Shown here in pieces: positions 56,141-64,000 of a stretch of DNA of 64,000 bases; the stretch's first letter is position 1; every line of letters begins with the position of its first letter. The notes below the pieces were generated by a model, which did not search any database, was not told the origin of the DNA, and saw nothing but the letters and a program-made list of their open reading frames with translations. Position numbers and translations under genes: made by a program. The stretch comes from an uncultured Psychrobacter sp. (GTDB lineage: Bacteria; Pseudomonadota; Gammaproteobacteria; Pseudomonadales; Moraxellaceae), in contig NZ_CANKZC010000002.1 of assembly GCF_947488565.1 (NCBI RefSeq), positions 496,001 to 560,000 of the forward strand, in the 5' to 3' direction.

Positions 56141-56800
56141 ATGATGAAAAACTCTATTCCTACTCCGCTTGTTACGACCTTTTCTATCAAACGCTTTGGT
56201 AGTTTTTTGTTACCTCTGTCACTTTGTATGGTTTTGGCTGGCTGTGACAGTCAATCATCTACTACCGCTGCTGCTCATAATGCTTCTATGAAACAGTCTT
56301 TGACTGATAGCAAAGCTCGCCATGACAACAAGCATGACTCTATACAGGTAGACGACGATAGTGAAAGTGTTGCTGTAGCAGACAATATAACGAGTACCGA
56401 TGACGGTAACTCTTTAATGATGGCGGCTAAACCTGATAGCCCTGACAACATACAGCGTCGACGTACTCCGATGATTTCAGATGCCAATACGGATAGCGAG
56501 CTGCAGGCGACTTTGATTGGCGATTATGTAGGTATATTGCCATGCTCATTTTGTTCTGGTATTACAGCGACCCTAAATTTGTTCGCTGATGGTTCAATCA
56601 CCAAGACGAGCATCTACGAAAATCCAACGACTCCTAAAGTACCTCTGACTGAATATGGTATTTATCGTCAAGATAATGACACTATTACTATCGTTTATGA
56701 AAACGATCAAATTGAAAGCTATCGTATTGACAACAACCATCTCGTTATGCTGAATGATGACGATATCTTGAATACAGATTATACTTTATCACTCAAATAA
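56141..56800 (+). CDS. Lipoprotein with NlpE-like domain
   Basis: A 219-residue lipoprotein. The signal peptide ends in the lipobox LAGC with Cys35, after which Asp36 follows, a residue that can favour inner-membrane retention. A disordered polar region (about 37–115) leads to a C-terminal NlpE N-domain-like module: IGDYVGILPCSFCSGITATL, then YGIYRQDNDTITIVYENDQ. NlpE has CADC in this loop; here it is CSFC (135 and 138). NlpE activates the Cpx envelope stress response and copper tolerance in E. coli. Function here is inferred from this resemblance. Confidence 0.8.
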   Translation: MMKNSIPTPLVTTFSIKRFGSFLLPLSLCMVLAGCDSQSSTTAAAHNASMKQSLTDSKARHDNKHDSIQVDDDSESVAVADNITSTDDGNSLMMAAKPDSPDNIQRRRTPMISDANTDSELQATLIGDYVGILPCSFCSGITATLNLFADGSITKTSIYENPTTPKVPLTEYGIYRQDNDTITIVYENDQIESYRIDNNHLVMLNDDDILNTDYTLSLK

Positions 56801-56882
56801 GTAATTGTTTATAAAGTCAGCTACCATCATGTGTATATCAATATAATTACAACTTTATTAGCGCCTTTTAAATATACTATCT

Positions 56883-56907
56883 ACGCCTACTAGTTGGGCG
56901 TTTTTTA
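56883..56907 (+). terminator. Terminator of the NlpE-like lipoprotein gene
   Basis: ACGCC pairs with GGCGT around a 9-nt loop and is followed by TTTTTATT. The stem is short but lies correctly 83 bp past the stop. Confidence 0.65.
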
Positions 56908-57062
56908 TTGGTTATCTATTGGTGTTTACTTTACAATAAGCGCTGCTAGCACTAATGAACAGGTTAGTAGCCGTTAGATACTGAACCTTTTTTAGTGTAT
57001 TAAAGGTTCGTTTTTGCCAGTACAACTTCATTTAATTCTTATCATCATAGCGTGGAGCCTCT

Positions 57063-58595
57063 ATGCACATTCATATTCTTGGTATTTGTGGCACTTTTAT
57101 GGGCTCATTGGCTTTATTGGCGCGAGAGCTTGGACATAAGGTGACAGGCTCAGATGCTAGTGTCTACCCTCCTATGTCGACTCAGCTTCAAAACGCTGGG
57201 GTGACTATCCAAGAAGGCTACCTTATAGAGCATCTGCAGCCAACGCCTGATTTGGTGGTAGTTGGTAATGCGATGAAGCGTGGTATGGATGTCGTCGAAT
57301 ATGTGCTGGATCAAGGCATGAAATATACTTCAGGACCGCAGTTCCTCTCTGAACAAGTATTGCAATCACGGCATGTCTTAGCAGTAGCAGGTACGCATGG
57401 TAAGACAACCACGACGACTATGCTGGCATGGATATTACATTATGCAGGTATCGATACTGGGTTTTTGATTGGCGGTGTGCCATTAGTGGATACGAACGAT
57501 ACGCGCCTGCAAAACGTGTTTGCACATAGCAGCTATTTGGGGGCAGACATTGATTCCAATGAAGCAGCAAGCCCTACTAAAAAAGACCTTACAACATCCG
57601 CCGTATCAGGTTATTTTGTCATAGAAGCGGATGAATATGACTCTGCGTTTTTTGATAAACGCTCAAAATTCGTCCATTATCGACCTCGGACTGCTGTCTT
57701 AAATAACCTAGAATTCGACCATGCCGATATTTTTGCTGATTTGAATGCTATCCAGACCCAATTCCATCATATGGTACGTATGATCCCAAGTTCTGGCAAG
57801 ATTATCATGCCAGCTACGACCAGCAGTTTAGAAGATACCTTGGCTAAAGGTGTATGGACACCAGTTTGGCGCACTGCTGTGACGGATGAGAAGCTTACTA
57901 ACGTACAAGCGGTAGATAAAAAAAGCGCTACCAATGAGACTATTGCAAGCGACTGGCAAGCGGCACTATTAACAGAAGATGGCAGTCAGTTCAAAGTTAG
58001 CTTTAACGCTGACCCATCAGTGAGTGCTATCGTTGATTGGTCGATGAGCGGTATGCATAATGTCAATAATGCACTAGTTGCAGTAGCCGCCGCTTATGAT
58101 GTCGGAGTAGATATCTCAACCGCATGTGCAGCGCTTTCAGCTTTTGCGGGTATTAAGCGTCGGATGGAATTAATCGGAGATGTTAACGACATTTTAGTAT
58201 TTGATGACTTTGCGCATCACCCTACCGCGATTACAACCACCTTAGATGGTGCTAAAAAGAAACTCACCGACAGACGGCTATGGGCGATTATTGAACCACG
58301 TAGTAATACCATGAAAATGGGTATTCATCAGGACAGTCTGGCCCAATCAGCAGCGCTAGCAGATCATACACTTTGGTATGAGCCTGCTGGTCTTGAATGG
58401 GGATTACAAGAAGTCATTGATCGGGCAAAGCACAACAGCAATCAGCAAGTTGTAAACAGTATAGAAGATATTATCGAGCATATTACGACGCACGCCCGAG
58501 CAGGTGATGCGATTGTTATTATGTCGAATGGAGGCTTTGAAGGTATCCATCAGCGTTTATTAGCTTCGTTGTATGAATTAAATGCTCAAACTTAG
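57063..58595 (+). CDS. mpl: UDP-N-acetylmuramate:tripeptide ligase Mpl
   Basis: A 510-residue Mur-ligase-like enzyme for peptidoglycan recycling, attaching L-Ala–gamma-D-Glu–mesoDAP to UDP-MurNAc. N-terminal Rossmann domain (HIHILGICGTFMGSLALLAR), central ATP domain with GTHGKTTTTTM near 111–121 and NNLEFDHADIF, and C-terminal domain with DDFAHHPTAI. It is about 50 residues longer than E. coli Mpl (457), through inserts near 150–175 and 270–300. Stand-alone gene. Confidence 0.95.
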   Translation: MHIHILGICGTFMGSLALLARELGHKVTGSDASVYPPMSTQLQNAGVTIQEGYLIEHLQPTPDLVVVGNAMKRGMDVVEYVLDQGMKYTSGPQFLSEQVLQSRHVLAVAGTHGKTTTTTMLAWILHYAGIDTGFLIGGVPLVDTNDTRLQNVFAHSSYLGADIDSNEAASPTKKDLTTSAVSGYFVIEADEYDSAFFDKRSKFVHYRPRTAVLNNLEFDHADIFADLNAIQTQFHHMVRMIPSSGKIIMPATTSSLEDTLAKGVWTPVWRTAVTDEKLTNVQAVDKKSATNETIASDWQAALLTEDGSQFKVSFNADPSVSAIVDWSMSGMHNVNNALVAVAAAYDVGVDISTACAALSAFAGIKRRMELIGDVNDILVFDDFAHHPTAITTTLDGAKKKLTDRRLWAIIEPRSNTMKMGIHQDSLAQSAALADHTLWYEPAGLEWGLQEVIDRAKHNSNQQVVNSIEDIIEHITTHARAGDAIVIMSNGGFEGIHQRLLASLYELNAQT

Positions 58596-58981
58596 CCCTT
58601 CTTGTTGAGTTGTGACTCATTGCAACTAATTAACAGCATATAGAATTGATTTGCATTTAAATGCGCTATTTTTATGATTAAAGATAGCGCTTTTTTATAC
58701 CTTACTATAATCTCCATTTTCTCTGTTTATTTTTTGAACAAAAGTATGATTCTACTTAGTAACATCCATATCACTGAGATTACTTTTGTAACCTTCCATT
58801 TACCAATTTCATCTGCAAGATAGCAAATGGCTATCTTTTCTCACATAGTGCCTACACTGGTAACACTTTGTGCTTATTTATACTGACGTTAAGTGTTTAC
58901 AATGCTGCTATCAACATTAGAAAAGTCTTAAGAAAAATTCATATAAAATTTTACTATTCGTAATACGTTAGGAGAACAATA
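58596..58981. other. Region between mpl and the YeaQ-type gene, 386 bp
   Basis: It contains the mpl terminator at 58663–58696. The remaining 285 bp are the upstream region of the small membrane protein gene, with GGAGAA directly before its ATG. Nothing else was recognised. Confidence 0.5.
58663..58696 (+). terminator. mpl terminator
   Basis: GCGCTAT pairs with ATAGCGC around a 14-nt AT-rich loop, followed by TTTTTT. It lies about 70 bp past mpl. Confidence 0.8.
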
Positions 58982-59236
58982 ATGAGCTTTATTTGGATGA
59001 TCATCGTAGGTCTTGTTGCAGGACTATTAGCACGCGCTATCAAACCTGGCAGTGACCCTATGGGTTGGATTATGACTATCGTATTAGGTATCGTTGGTGC
59101 GATGCTAGGTGGTTTTATCGCCAGCCTTATCGGTATTAATGCTGATGGCGGCTTTACTGGTCTATTGTTCTCAGTCATCGGTGCTATCATATTGTTATTC
59201 TTGTACGAGATGATCGTGAACAAGCGCCGTGTATAA
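58982..59236 (+). CDS. GlsB/YeaQ/YmgE family stress-associated membrane protein
   Basis: An 84-residue, glycine-rich protein with three hydrophobic helices: IWMIIVGLVAGLLARAIKPG, GWIMTIVLGIVGAMLGGFIA and GLLFSVIGAIILLFLYEMIV. This is the transglycosylase-associated protein family (YeaQ, YmgE), commonly induced by stress such as stationary phase or osmotic shock; the molecular function is unknown. GGAGAA stands 5 nt before the ATG. Its own terminator follows. Confidence 0.93.
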   Translation: MSFIWMIIVGLVAGLLARAIKPGSDPMGWIMTIVLGIVGAMLGGFIASLIGINADGGFTGLLFSVIGAIILLFLYEMIVNKRRV

Positions 59237-59274
59237 CAGGTTTAGATAAACTAGCATAATCTATCAGACACCAT

Positions 59275-59307
59275 AAAAGACTTTACTTATGTAAGGTCTT
59301 TTTTTAT
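59275..59307 (+). terminator. Terminator of the YeaQ-type gene
   Basis: AAAGAC-TTAC pairs with GTAA-GTCTTT around TTAT, followed by TTTTTAT. It lies 38 bp past the stop. Confidence 0.85.
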
Positions 59308-59465
59308 GCAAAATACTATTGCTATTTTTTAGATGCTATTAGGTATCTTATGTGACACCGTAGTACATCCTTTTATATGCTCACCCGTTGATTATTATCA
59401 CTTTTGCCCTTATTTAACTTATAATACATTGCCTATTCAATTCGCTATTATCGAGGTGCTCCGTC

Positions 59466-60020
59466 ATGGCATTACTCCCTATCTTAAGTTATCCTGATCC
59501 ACGTTTGCGTACTATCGCCAAGCCAGTTAAAGAAGTCGACGATGAGATCAAAACTTTAATCACTGATATGATCGAGACTATGTATGACGCAGAAGGAATC
59601 GGTCTGGCCGCGTCACAAGTTGATCAGCATGTTCAACTGATCGTTATGGACTTGTCTGAAAACAAAGACTCACCTATGGTGTTTATCAATCCAAAAGTAA
59701 CGCCGCTAGTAGAAGAAAAACAGCCATATGAAGAAGGGTGTCTTTCTGTGCCTGATGTCTATGATAAGGTTGAACGTCCCAATAAAGTACGTATTGAAGC
59801 AATAGATGAAAATGGTCAAGTCATTGATAAAGAAGTAGAAGGATTATTGGCTGTTTGTATTCAGCACGAGATGGATCATTTAAATGGTGTCATTTTTGTT
59901 GATTATTTATCAAGATTAAAGCAGACTCGCGCACGTGACAAAGTCCGTAAAGTACTTAAAGTACGTGAGAAACAGGGCGAGAGACAAGCAGATAAAGTGG
60001 CACAACCAACCAATGCTTAA
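59466..60020 (+). CDS. def: Peptide deformylase
   Basis: A 184-residue metalloenzyme that removes the formyl group from nascent peptides. All three motifs are intact: GIGLAASQ near 45–52, EGCLS near 92–96 and QHEMDHLNG near 133–141 (metal ligands Cys and two His). The C-terminal extension is basic and charged. It is slightly longer than E. coli Def (169). No fmt gene adjoins it in this window. Confidence 0.96.
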   Translation: MALLPILSYPDPRLRTIAKPVKEVDDEIKTLITDMIETMYDAEGIGLAASQVDQHVQLIVMDLSENKDSPMVFINPKVTPLVEEKQPYEEGCLSVPDVYDKVERPNKVRIEAIDENGQVIDKEVEGLLAVCIQHEMDHLNGVIFVDYLSRLKQTRARDKVRKVLKVREKQGERQADKVAQPTNA

Positions 60021-60154
60021 CTTATGACGCTTAGTTTATTGTTTTCTTTGTTATTTGATTCTTTCTAAAAGCTGTTTTCAAAAGCTATCTTTGTTCCTAG
60101 AGATTGGCTCTATTTATTGTCTCGTTATTCTATTTACCTTAAAGGCTTCTTCTC

Positions 60155-61336
60155 ATGACCATGATCAAAATTGACCAATATTTTGACCCTACTGGCTGGA
60201 AAAAATTTACTAAAGCTGCTGAAGGTCGTGAGACGCCTTTGCTGGTGGTTGATTTGAGTCGGATTAAAACTAAATATGCTGAAATGGCAGATTTGTTCCC
60301 AACTGCTAAGATTCACTATGCAATGAAGGCCAGTCCGGCTGTAGAAGTTATCAATTTATTGTCTGAGCTTGGCTCAAACTTTGACTGTGCTTCTATTTAT
60401 GAGCTTGATCGTGTCCTTGACTGCGGTGTCGATGCGTCCCGTATCTCTTATGGCAATACGATTAAAAAAGCGGCACATGTCAAATATGCTTTTGAAAAAG
60501 GTATTGATTTGTATGCAACCGACTCAGAAGCTGACTTAAAAAACATTGCCAAGCATGCCCCAGGATCAAGAGTGTTTGTACGTATTTTGGTACAAGGTTC
60601 AGATACCGCTGAATGGCCGTTATCGCGCAAGTTCGGTTGTCATCCTAATATGGCGCTTGAACTACTGGTACAAGCACGTGATTTGGGCTTAGTGCCTTAT
60701 GGCATCTCATTCCATGTAGGTAGTCAGCAAAAAGACGTAGCAGCGTGGGATGATGCACTTGCCAAGGTCAAATATATGTTTGACTGGATGAAAAATGAAG
60801 AAGATATTAAGCTACAAATGATCAATTTGGGTGGTGGTTTTCCAGCCAACTATATCAGTGAAGTCAATCCTGTAAAGGTCTATGCGGAAGAGATTGCACG
60901 CTATTTAAGCGATGATTATAGTGCTGAGGACATGCCTGAAATTATCCTTGAGCCTGGACGCTCATTGGTTGGAGGTTCAGGTGTCTTAGTCAGTGACGTG
61001 GTACTCATTTCGCGTAAGTCGCATACTGATTTAGCCCGCTGGGTATACACGGATGTCGGCTTGTTTCAAGGTTTGATCGAAACCTTGGGTGAAGCGATAA
61101 AATATCCGGTCTATACGCCAAAAATGGAAACATCGACCAGTGAAGGCACAGTCGTACTGGCAGGCCCAACATGTGATTCAACCGATATCATGTATGAAGA
61201 AGCGGGTTATCAGTTGCCAGAAGAGCTAGAAGTTGGTGATAAAATCTATTGGCTAACGACTGGTGCTTATACCAACTCATACTCGTCTGTTGAGTTTAAT
61301 GGCTTTCCGCCGTTAGAAGTGGTTTATATTGATTAA
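60155..61336 (+). CDS. Fold-III ornithine (or lysine/ornithine) decarboxylase
   Basis: A 393-residue PLP enzyme of the alanine-racemase-like barrel fold. PLP lysine is Lys58 in HYAMKASPAVEV. Other markers are FDCASIYELD, the GGGFP phosphate loop, EPGRSLV, and the catalytic cysteine in GPTCDSTDIM near residue 340. These match eukaryotic-type and Pseudomonas SpeC-like ornithine decarboxylases that make putrescine. Lysine or dual specificity cannot be excluded from sequence. It ends at a strong terminator. Confidence 0.9.
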   Translation: MTMIKIDQYFDPTGWKKFTKAAEGRETPLLVVDLSRIKTKYAEMADLFPTAKIHYAMKASPAVEVINLLSELGSNFDCASIYELDRVLDCGVDASRISYGNTIKKAAHVKYAFEKGIDLYATDSEADLKNIAKHAPGSRVFVRILVQGSDTAEWPLSRKFGCHPNMALELLVQARDLGLVPYGISFHVGSQQKDVAAWDDALAKVKYMFDWMKNEEDIKLQMINLGGGFPANYISEVNPVKVYAEEIARYLSDDYSAEDMPEIILEPGRSLVGGSGVLVSDVVLISRKSHTDLARWVYTDVGLFQGLIETLGEAIKYPVYTPKMETSTSEGTVVLAGPTCDSTDIMYEEAGYQLPEELEVGDKIYWLTTGAYTNSYSSVEFNGFPPLEVVYID

Positions 61337-61357
61337 GATTTTGCCGATATTATCGAT

Positions 61358-61397
61358 AAAAAAGGGCGGTACTGTGATGAGCAGTACCGCCCTTTTT
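61358..61397 (+). terminator. Terminator of the ornithine decarboxylase-type gene
   Basis: AAAAAGGGCGGTACTG pairs with CAGTACCGCCCTTTTT around a short loop: a 16-bp perfect stem with T run. It is symmetrical enough to also terminate the convergent dapB. Confidence 0.95.
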
Positions 61398-61527
61398 CGT
61401 GTGTTTGTCTGTTAACGTTAAAAATTCTAACACCATGATCTACGCAGTGATTATTAATGTGCAGTGGTTGTTAATAGGTCTTAGGACTGGTTAATGCTTT
61501 AAGTTATTTTTAAGTTATAGATGATAA

Positions 61528-62358
61528 CTACTCATTTAAACCCAACACATCTTGCATATTGTATTGTCCAGCTTGCTGCTGAATAATCCAAGTCGCCGCG
61601 CGTACGGCACCTGCAGCAAAAGTCATGCGCGCGCGGGCTCGGTGGGTAATCTCCACTACTTCGCCATCCGCGATAAACATGACCGTATGATCACCAATTA
61701 TCTCGCCGCCGCGAATAGCATGAATACCGATCGTACCTGTTTCACGTGCCCCTGTTTGGCCTTCACGGCCATAGTTGGCGACGTCTTTTAGATGCTGTCC
61801 ACGTGCTTCTGCAACAGCCTCTGCCATCATATAAGCGGTGCCTGATGGAGCGTCAATTTTATGCTTATGATGTGCTTCGATGACCTCAACATCAGCATCT
61901 GTACCAAATGCTTTTGCTGCCATGTTCAATAGCTTCAATGACAAATTAACACCAGTAGAGTAGTTGCCAGCGTAGACAATGGCCGTATGCTTGCTGGCCT
62001 CAAACAACACTTGCTCTTGCTGTGTACTAAACCCCGTCGTACCAATAACCATCGCTACCTGATGCTCAGCACAAATTTGCATGTTTTGTTCGGTGGCATC
62101 GGGTAAGCTAAAGTCGATTAAGACATCTATGTCATCAATTACCGCACTCAAGTCATCGACGACTTGTATACCTAAACGTCCTATAGCGGCTACCTCTCCT
62201 GCATCAGCGCCGACTAAGCTGGAACCTTGACGCTCAATAGCTGCGCTTAGTGACGTTTGCGGATTGTCTTGCACTGCTTCGATTAGCATACGCCCCATAC
62301 GACCGCCAGCACCGATAACGCCGACATTGATAAATTGTCCTTTCGCTTGTTGAGTCAT
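61528..62358 (-). CDS. dapB: 4-hydroxy-tetrahydrodipicolinate reductase
   Basis: A 276-residue enzyme of the lysine/diaminopimelate pathway. It has the nucleotide-binding GAGGRMGR at 16–23, LIDFSLPDA, GTTGFS, and the catalytic EAHHKHKIDAPSGTA near 160–174. Length is typical (273 in E. coli). Transcribed away from dnaJ's direction of origin but on the same strand, 323 bp downstream of dnaJ. Confidence 0.97.
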   Translation of the reverse strand: MTQQAKGQFINVGVIGAGGRMGRMLIEAVQDNPQTSLSAAIERQGSSLVGADAGEVAAIGRLGIQVVDDLSAVIDDIDVLIDFSLPDATEQNMQICAEHQVAMVIGTTGFSTQQEQVLFEASKHTAIVYAGNYSTGVNLSLKLLNMAAKAFGTDADVEVIEAHHKHKIDAPSGTAYMMAEAVAEARGQHLKDVANYGREGQTGARETGTIGIHAIRGGEIIGDHTVMFIADGEVVEITHRARARMTFAAGAVRAATWIIQQQAGQYNMQDVLGLNE

Positions 62359-62681
62359 ATTCTTTCCTAAAGCCTTAGTATTTTATATGGTTATTTTTGA
62401 GGTTAGATAGTTGATACTAAATTAAATGGATACACCAGATCATGACGCGAGACTGGGAAAAATTTTCTTGCATGCTGTGTCTACGCTGACAGAAGCTGCG
62501 CAAAATTTGTCCCAGTCTCACTGACTCTCTTTTATATTGACCTGACTATAGATAACCTATACTAAATATCATAGCATGAATTATTTTTTATATAGCCATT
62601 AAAAAGCCCAATAGTTTCACGTGAAACTATTGGGCTAAAATATTTAGATTGATTAAGTCAAACGATTAGTTGCACAATCTA
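62359..62681. other. Region between dnaJ and dapB, 323 bp
   Basis: It contains the 32-bp perfect palindrome at 62605–62636 and, to its left, the dapB promoter region. No gene was seen. Confidence 0.5.
62605..62636 (-). terminator. dnaJ terminator hairpin with a parS-like core
   Basis: A perfect 32-bp palindrome (AGCCCAATAGTTTCAC and its complement). On the minus strand it is followed by TTTTAATGG and lies 46 bp past dnaJ, as a terminator should. Its centre AGTTTCACGTGAAACT matches 14 of 16 bases of the parS consensus, so it may also bind ParB. Confidence 0.75.
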
Positions 62682-63818
62682 TTAGTCGAACAATTCGCCA
62701 ATCTTCTTAAAGAATGATTTCTTATGTGGCGACTGTTGATGTTTGCTATCATCATCGAGCGTATCTTGGAATTGGCGTAGCAAGTCCTTTTGCTCACGAT
62801 TTAGGTTCACCGGCGTCTCGATGACCACTCGGCAAATCAAATCACCCTGCATCGTTGTACGTACAGGTGTGACACCTTTACCGCGCACGCGTAATAACTT
62901 ACCGCTTTGTGTCCCTTCAGCAACTTTGATTTTTACCTTACCATCTAAAGTTGGGATTTCGACTTCTTTACCAAGTGCTGCATCAGTAATGCTAACAGGC
63001 ACATCCATATACAGATCCGCACCTTGACGAGTAAAGACATTATGCGGTTTGACGCGTACTTCAACATACAAGTCGCCGTTCTGCACGCCTGCCCCGCCCG
63101 CTTCGCCTTCACCAGCCAGACGTACGCGATCACCATCATCGACCCCTGCTGGAATAGAAACTTCTAGCGTACGTGACTTTTCTTTGACGCCATCACCATG
63201 ACAGTCAGGACATGGGTTTTTAATCTGTTTACCCGTGCCACCACAATGCGGACAAGCTTGCTGTACCGCAAAGAAACCTTGCTGCATACGAATCTGACCT
63301 TGACCATGACAGGTCTGACACGTAACCACATCAGAGGCGTCTTTTGCGCCTTTACCATCACAAGTATCACAAGGGGCTGGTGCAGTAAAGCTGATCTCTT
63401 TTTTGCAGCCACGTACTGCTTCTTCTAATGTCAGCTCGATTACATAACGCAGATCAGAACCACGGCGTGAACGCCCGCCGCCGCCACCGCGTGACTGACC
63501 AAAGATATCACCGAAGTTTCCAAAGATATCGCCAAAGATATCTTGGAAGTTACCTGCGCCTGCCCCGCCAAAGCCGCCGCCGCCCATGCCATTTTCAAAA
63601 GCGGCATGACCCATACGATCATAGGCTGAGCGTTTGTCTGCATCGCTCAAGACTTCATATGCCATGGACGCTTCTTTGAATTTTTCTTCCGCTTCAGGGT
63701 CGTCAGAATTACGATCGGGATGATACTTCATTGCCAGCTTGCGGTATGAACGTTTGATCTCTTTGTTATCTGCAGTCTTACTGACGCCTAATACTTCATA
63801 AAAATCACGCTTACTCAT
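62682..63818 (-). CDS. dnaJ: Chaperone protein DnaJ
   Basis: A 378-residue type I J protein that stimulates DnaK. J domain 1–70 with HPD at 33–35, G/F region (about 75–125), four CxxCxGxG-type zinc repeats ([32 protein letters not shown]) and the C-terminal substrate domains. The ATG at 63818 with GGAGAG before it is preferred over a start 48 bp upstream. dnaK is expected just outside the right edge. Confidence 0.98.
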   Translation of the reverse strand: MSKRDFYEVLGVSKTADNKEIKRSYRKLAMKYHPDRNSDDPEAEEKFKEASMAYEVLSDADKRSAYDRMGHAAFENGMGGGGFGGAGAGNFQDIFGDIFGNFGDIFGQSRGGGGGRSRRGSDLRYVIELTLEEAVRGCKKEISFTAPAPCDTCDGKGAKDASDVVTCQTCHGQGQIRMQQGFFAVQQACPHCGGTGKQIKNPCPDCHGDGVKEKSRTLEVSIPAGVDDGDRVRLAGEGEAGGAGVQNGDLYVEVRVKPHNVFTRQGADLYMDVPVSITDAALGKEVEIPTLDGKVKIKVAEGTQSGKLLRVRGKGVTPVRTTMQGDLICRVVIETPVNLNREQKDLLRQFQDTLDDDSKHQQSPHKKSFFKKIGELFD

Positions 63819-64000
63819 GGGCTCTCCTCTCGTCATTACAGTCACGCCAACGGGCAAATTCATCAACCAACATATTAATTCTTACAATTAGGTATCTGCA
63901 GATGTTTCATGTGAAACATTAGCTATATGATAAAAATGTAGGAAGTATATGAAAATTGCGAGTTAAAATGGCAGTGTGCTGCTTTAACCAAATCAATTAA
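63819..64000. other. Upstream region of dnaJ to the window end
   Basis: AT-rich sequence with a parS-like site at 63903–63918. No part of another gene is recognisable in the last 180 bp. Promoter elements were not identified. Confidence 0.5.
63903..63918. promoter_or_regulatory. parS-like ParB-binding site upstream of dnaJ
   Basis: TGTTTCATGTGAAACA differs from the parS consensus by one base (C to T in the central CACGTG). It is 85 bp before the dnaJ start codon. Confidence 0.6.

Noticed and set aside
61739..61754. Half parS-like site in dapB
   Set aside because: Only the left 11 bases match; the right half-site is lost, so it is unlikely to bind ParB.

Overview
The window looks like a chromosomal segment of a Moraxellaceae gammaproteobacterium, most likely Psychrobacter. 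The reasons are moderate-to-low GC with AT-rich spacers, the gene order secG–tRNA-Leu–tRNA-fMet–rimP–nusA–infB–rbfA–truB–rpsO–pnp, a pilBCD–coaE type IV pilus block, and a bacterial aeRF1/Pelota-like protein resembling the ribosome hibernation factor Balon, first described in Psychrobacter urativorans. It carries about 60 protein genes, two tRNA genes, many hairpin terminators and no rRNA or CRISPR array. The family names rest on motifs read by eye and on remembered family features, not on searches.

Layout. 0–8 kb: an oxidoreductase cut by the window edge, an EEP-family phosphohydrolase, the Balon-like gene with its own terminator, oligopeptidase A (prlC) coupled to a zinc-ribbon gene (yheV), then three poorly characterised genes (anchored coiled-coil protein, macrodomain-like protein, lysine/aspartate/serine-rich protein). 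8–11 kb: glutaminase and a divergent LysR regulator/PACE efflux pair. 10.88–13.35 kb: a 2.2-kb AT-rich segment with one orphan ATP-grasp gene, bounded by two 118-bp near-identical copies of the 3' end of pnp plus its terminator. 13.3–27 kb: the translation/RNA-maturation block on the minus strand (pnp to tpiA), interrupted by two small acidic-protein genes and a DJ-1/PfpI gene. 27–33 kb: pilB, pilC, pilD, coaE, then rlmB and ppnP on the other strand. 34–39 kb: recN, algH-like yqgE, ruvX, a membrane protein, tusA, xerD and a DUF3817 gene. 39–48 kb: a methyltransferase, lptFG, a cysteine hydrolase, pepA–holC and sstT. 48–53 kb: cbpA–cbpM, an RlpA-like protein, an ABC-F ATPase and erpA. 53–64 kb: gshA, dsbB, an NlpE-like lipoprotein, mpl, a YeaQ-type membrane protein, def, an ornithine decarboxylase-type enzyme, dapB and dnaJ.

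How it fits together. Much of the window serves protein synthesis and its quality control: initiation (fMet tRNA, IF2, RbfA, RimP, S15, Def), transcription–translation coupling and RNA decay (NusA, PNPase), rRNA/tRNA modification (RlmB, TruB, TusA), ribosome rescue or dormancy (ABC-F, Balon-like) and folding (DnaJ, CbpA/CbpM). Envelope functions (LptFG, Mpl, DsbB, SecG, DapB, lipoproteins) and type IV pili form a second theme. A perfect parS-type site in the ABC-F gene and two near matches close to dnaJ suggest that the right half lies in the origin-proximal ParB-binding region.

Most noteworthy: the Balon-like gene, the pnp-3'-end-flanked segment with the ATP-grasp gene, the parS cluster (one site doubling as the dnaJ terminator), the macrodomain-like protein with an altered loop, and an initiator tRNA with U opposite U at the 1–72 position.
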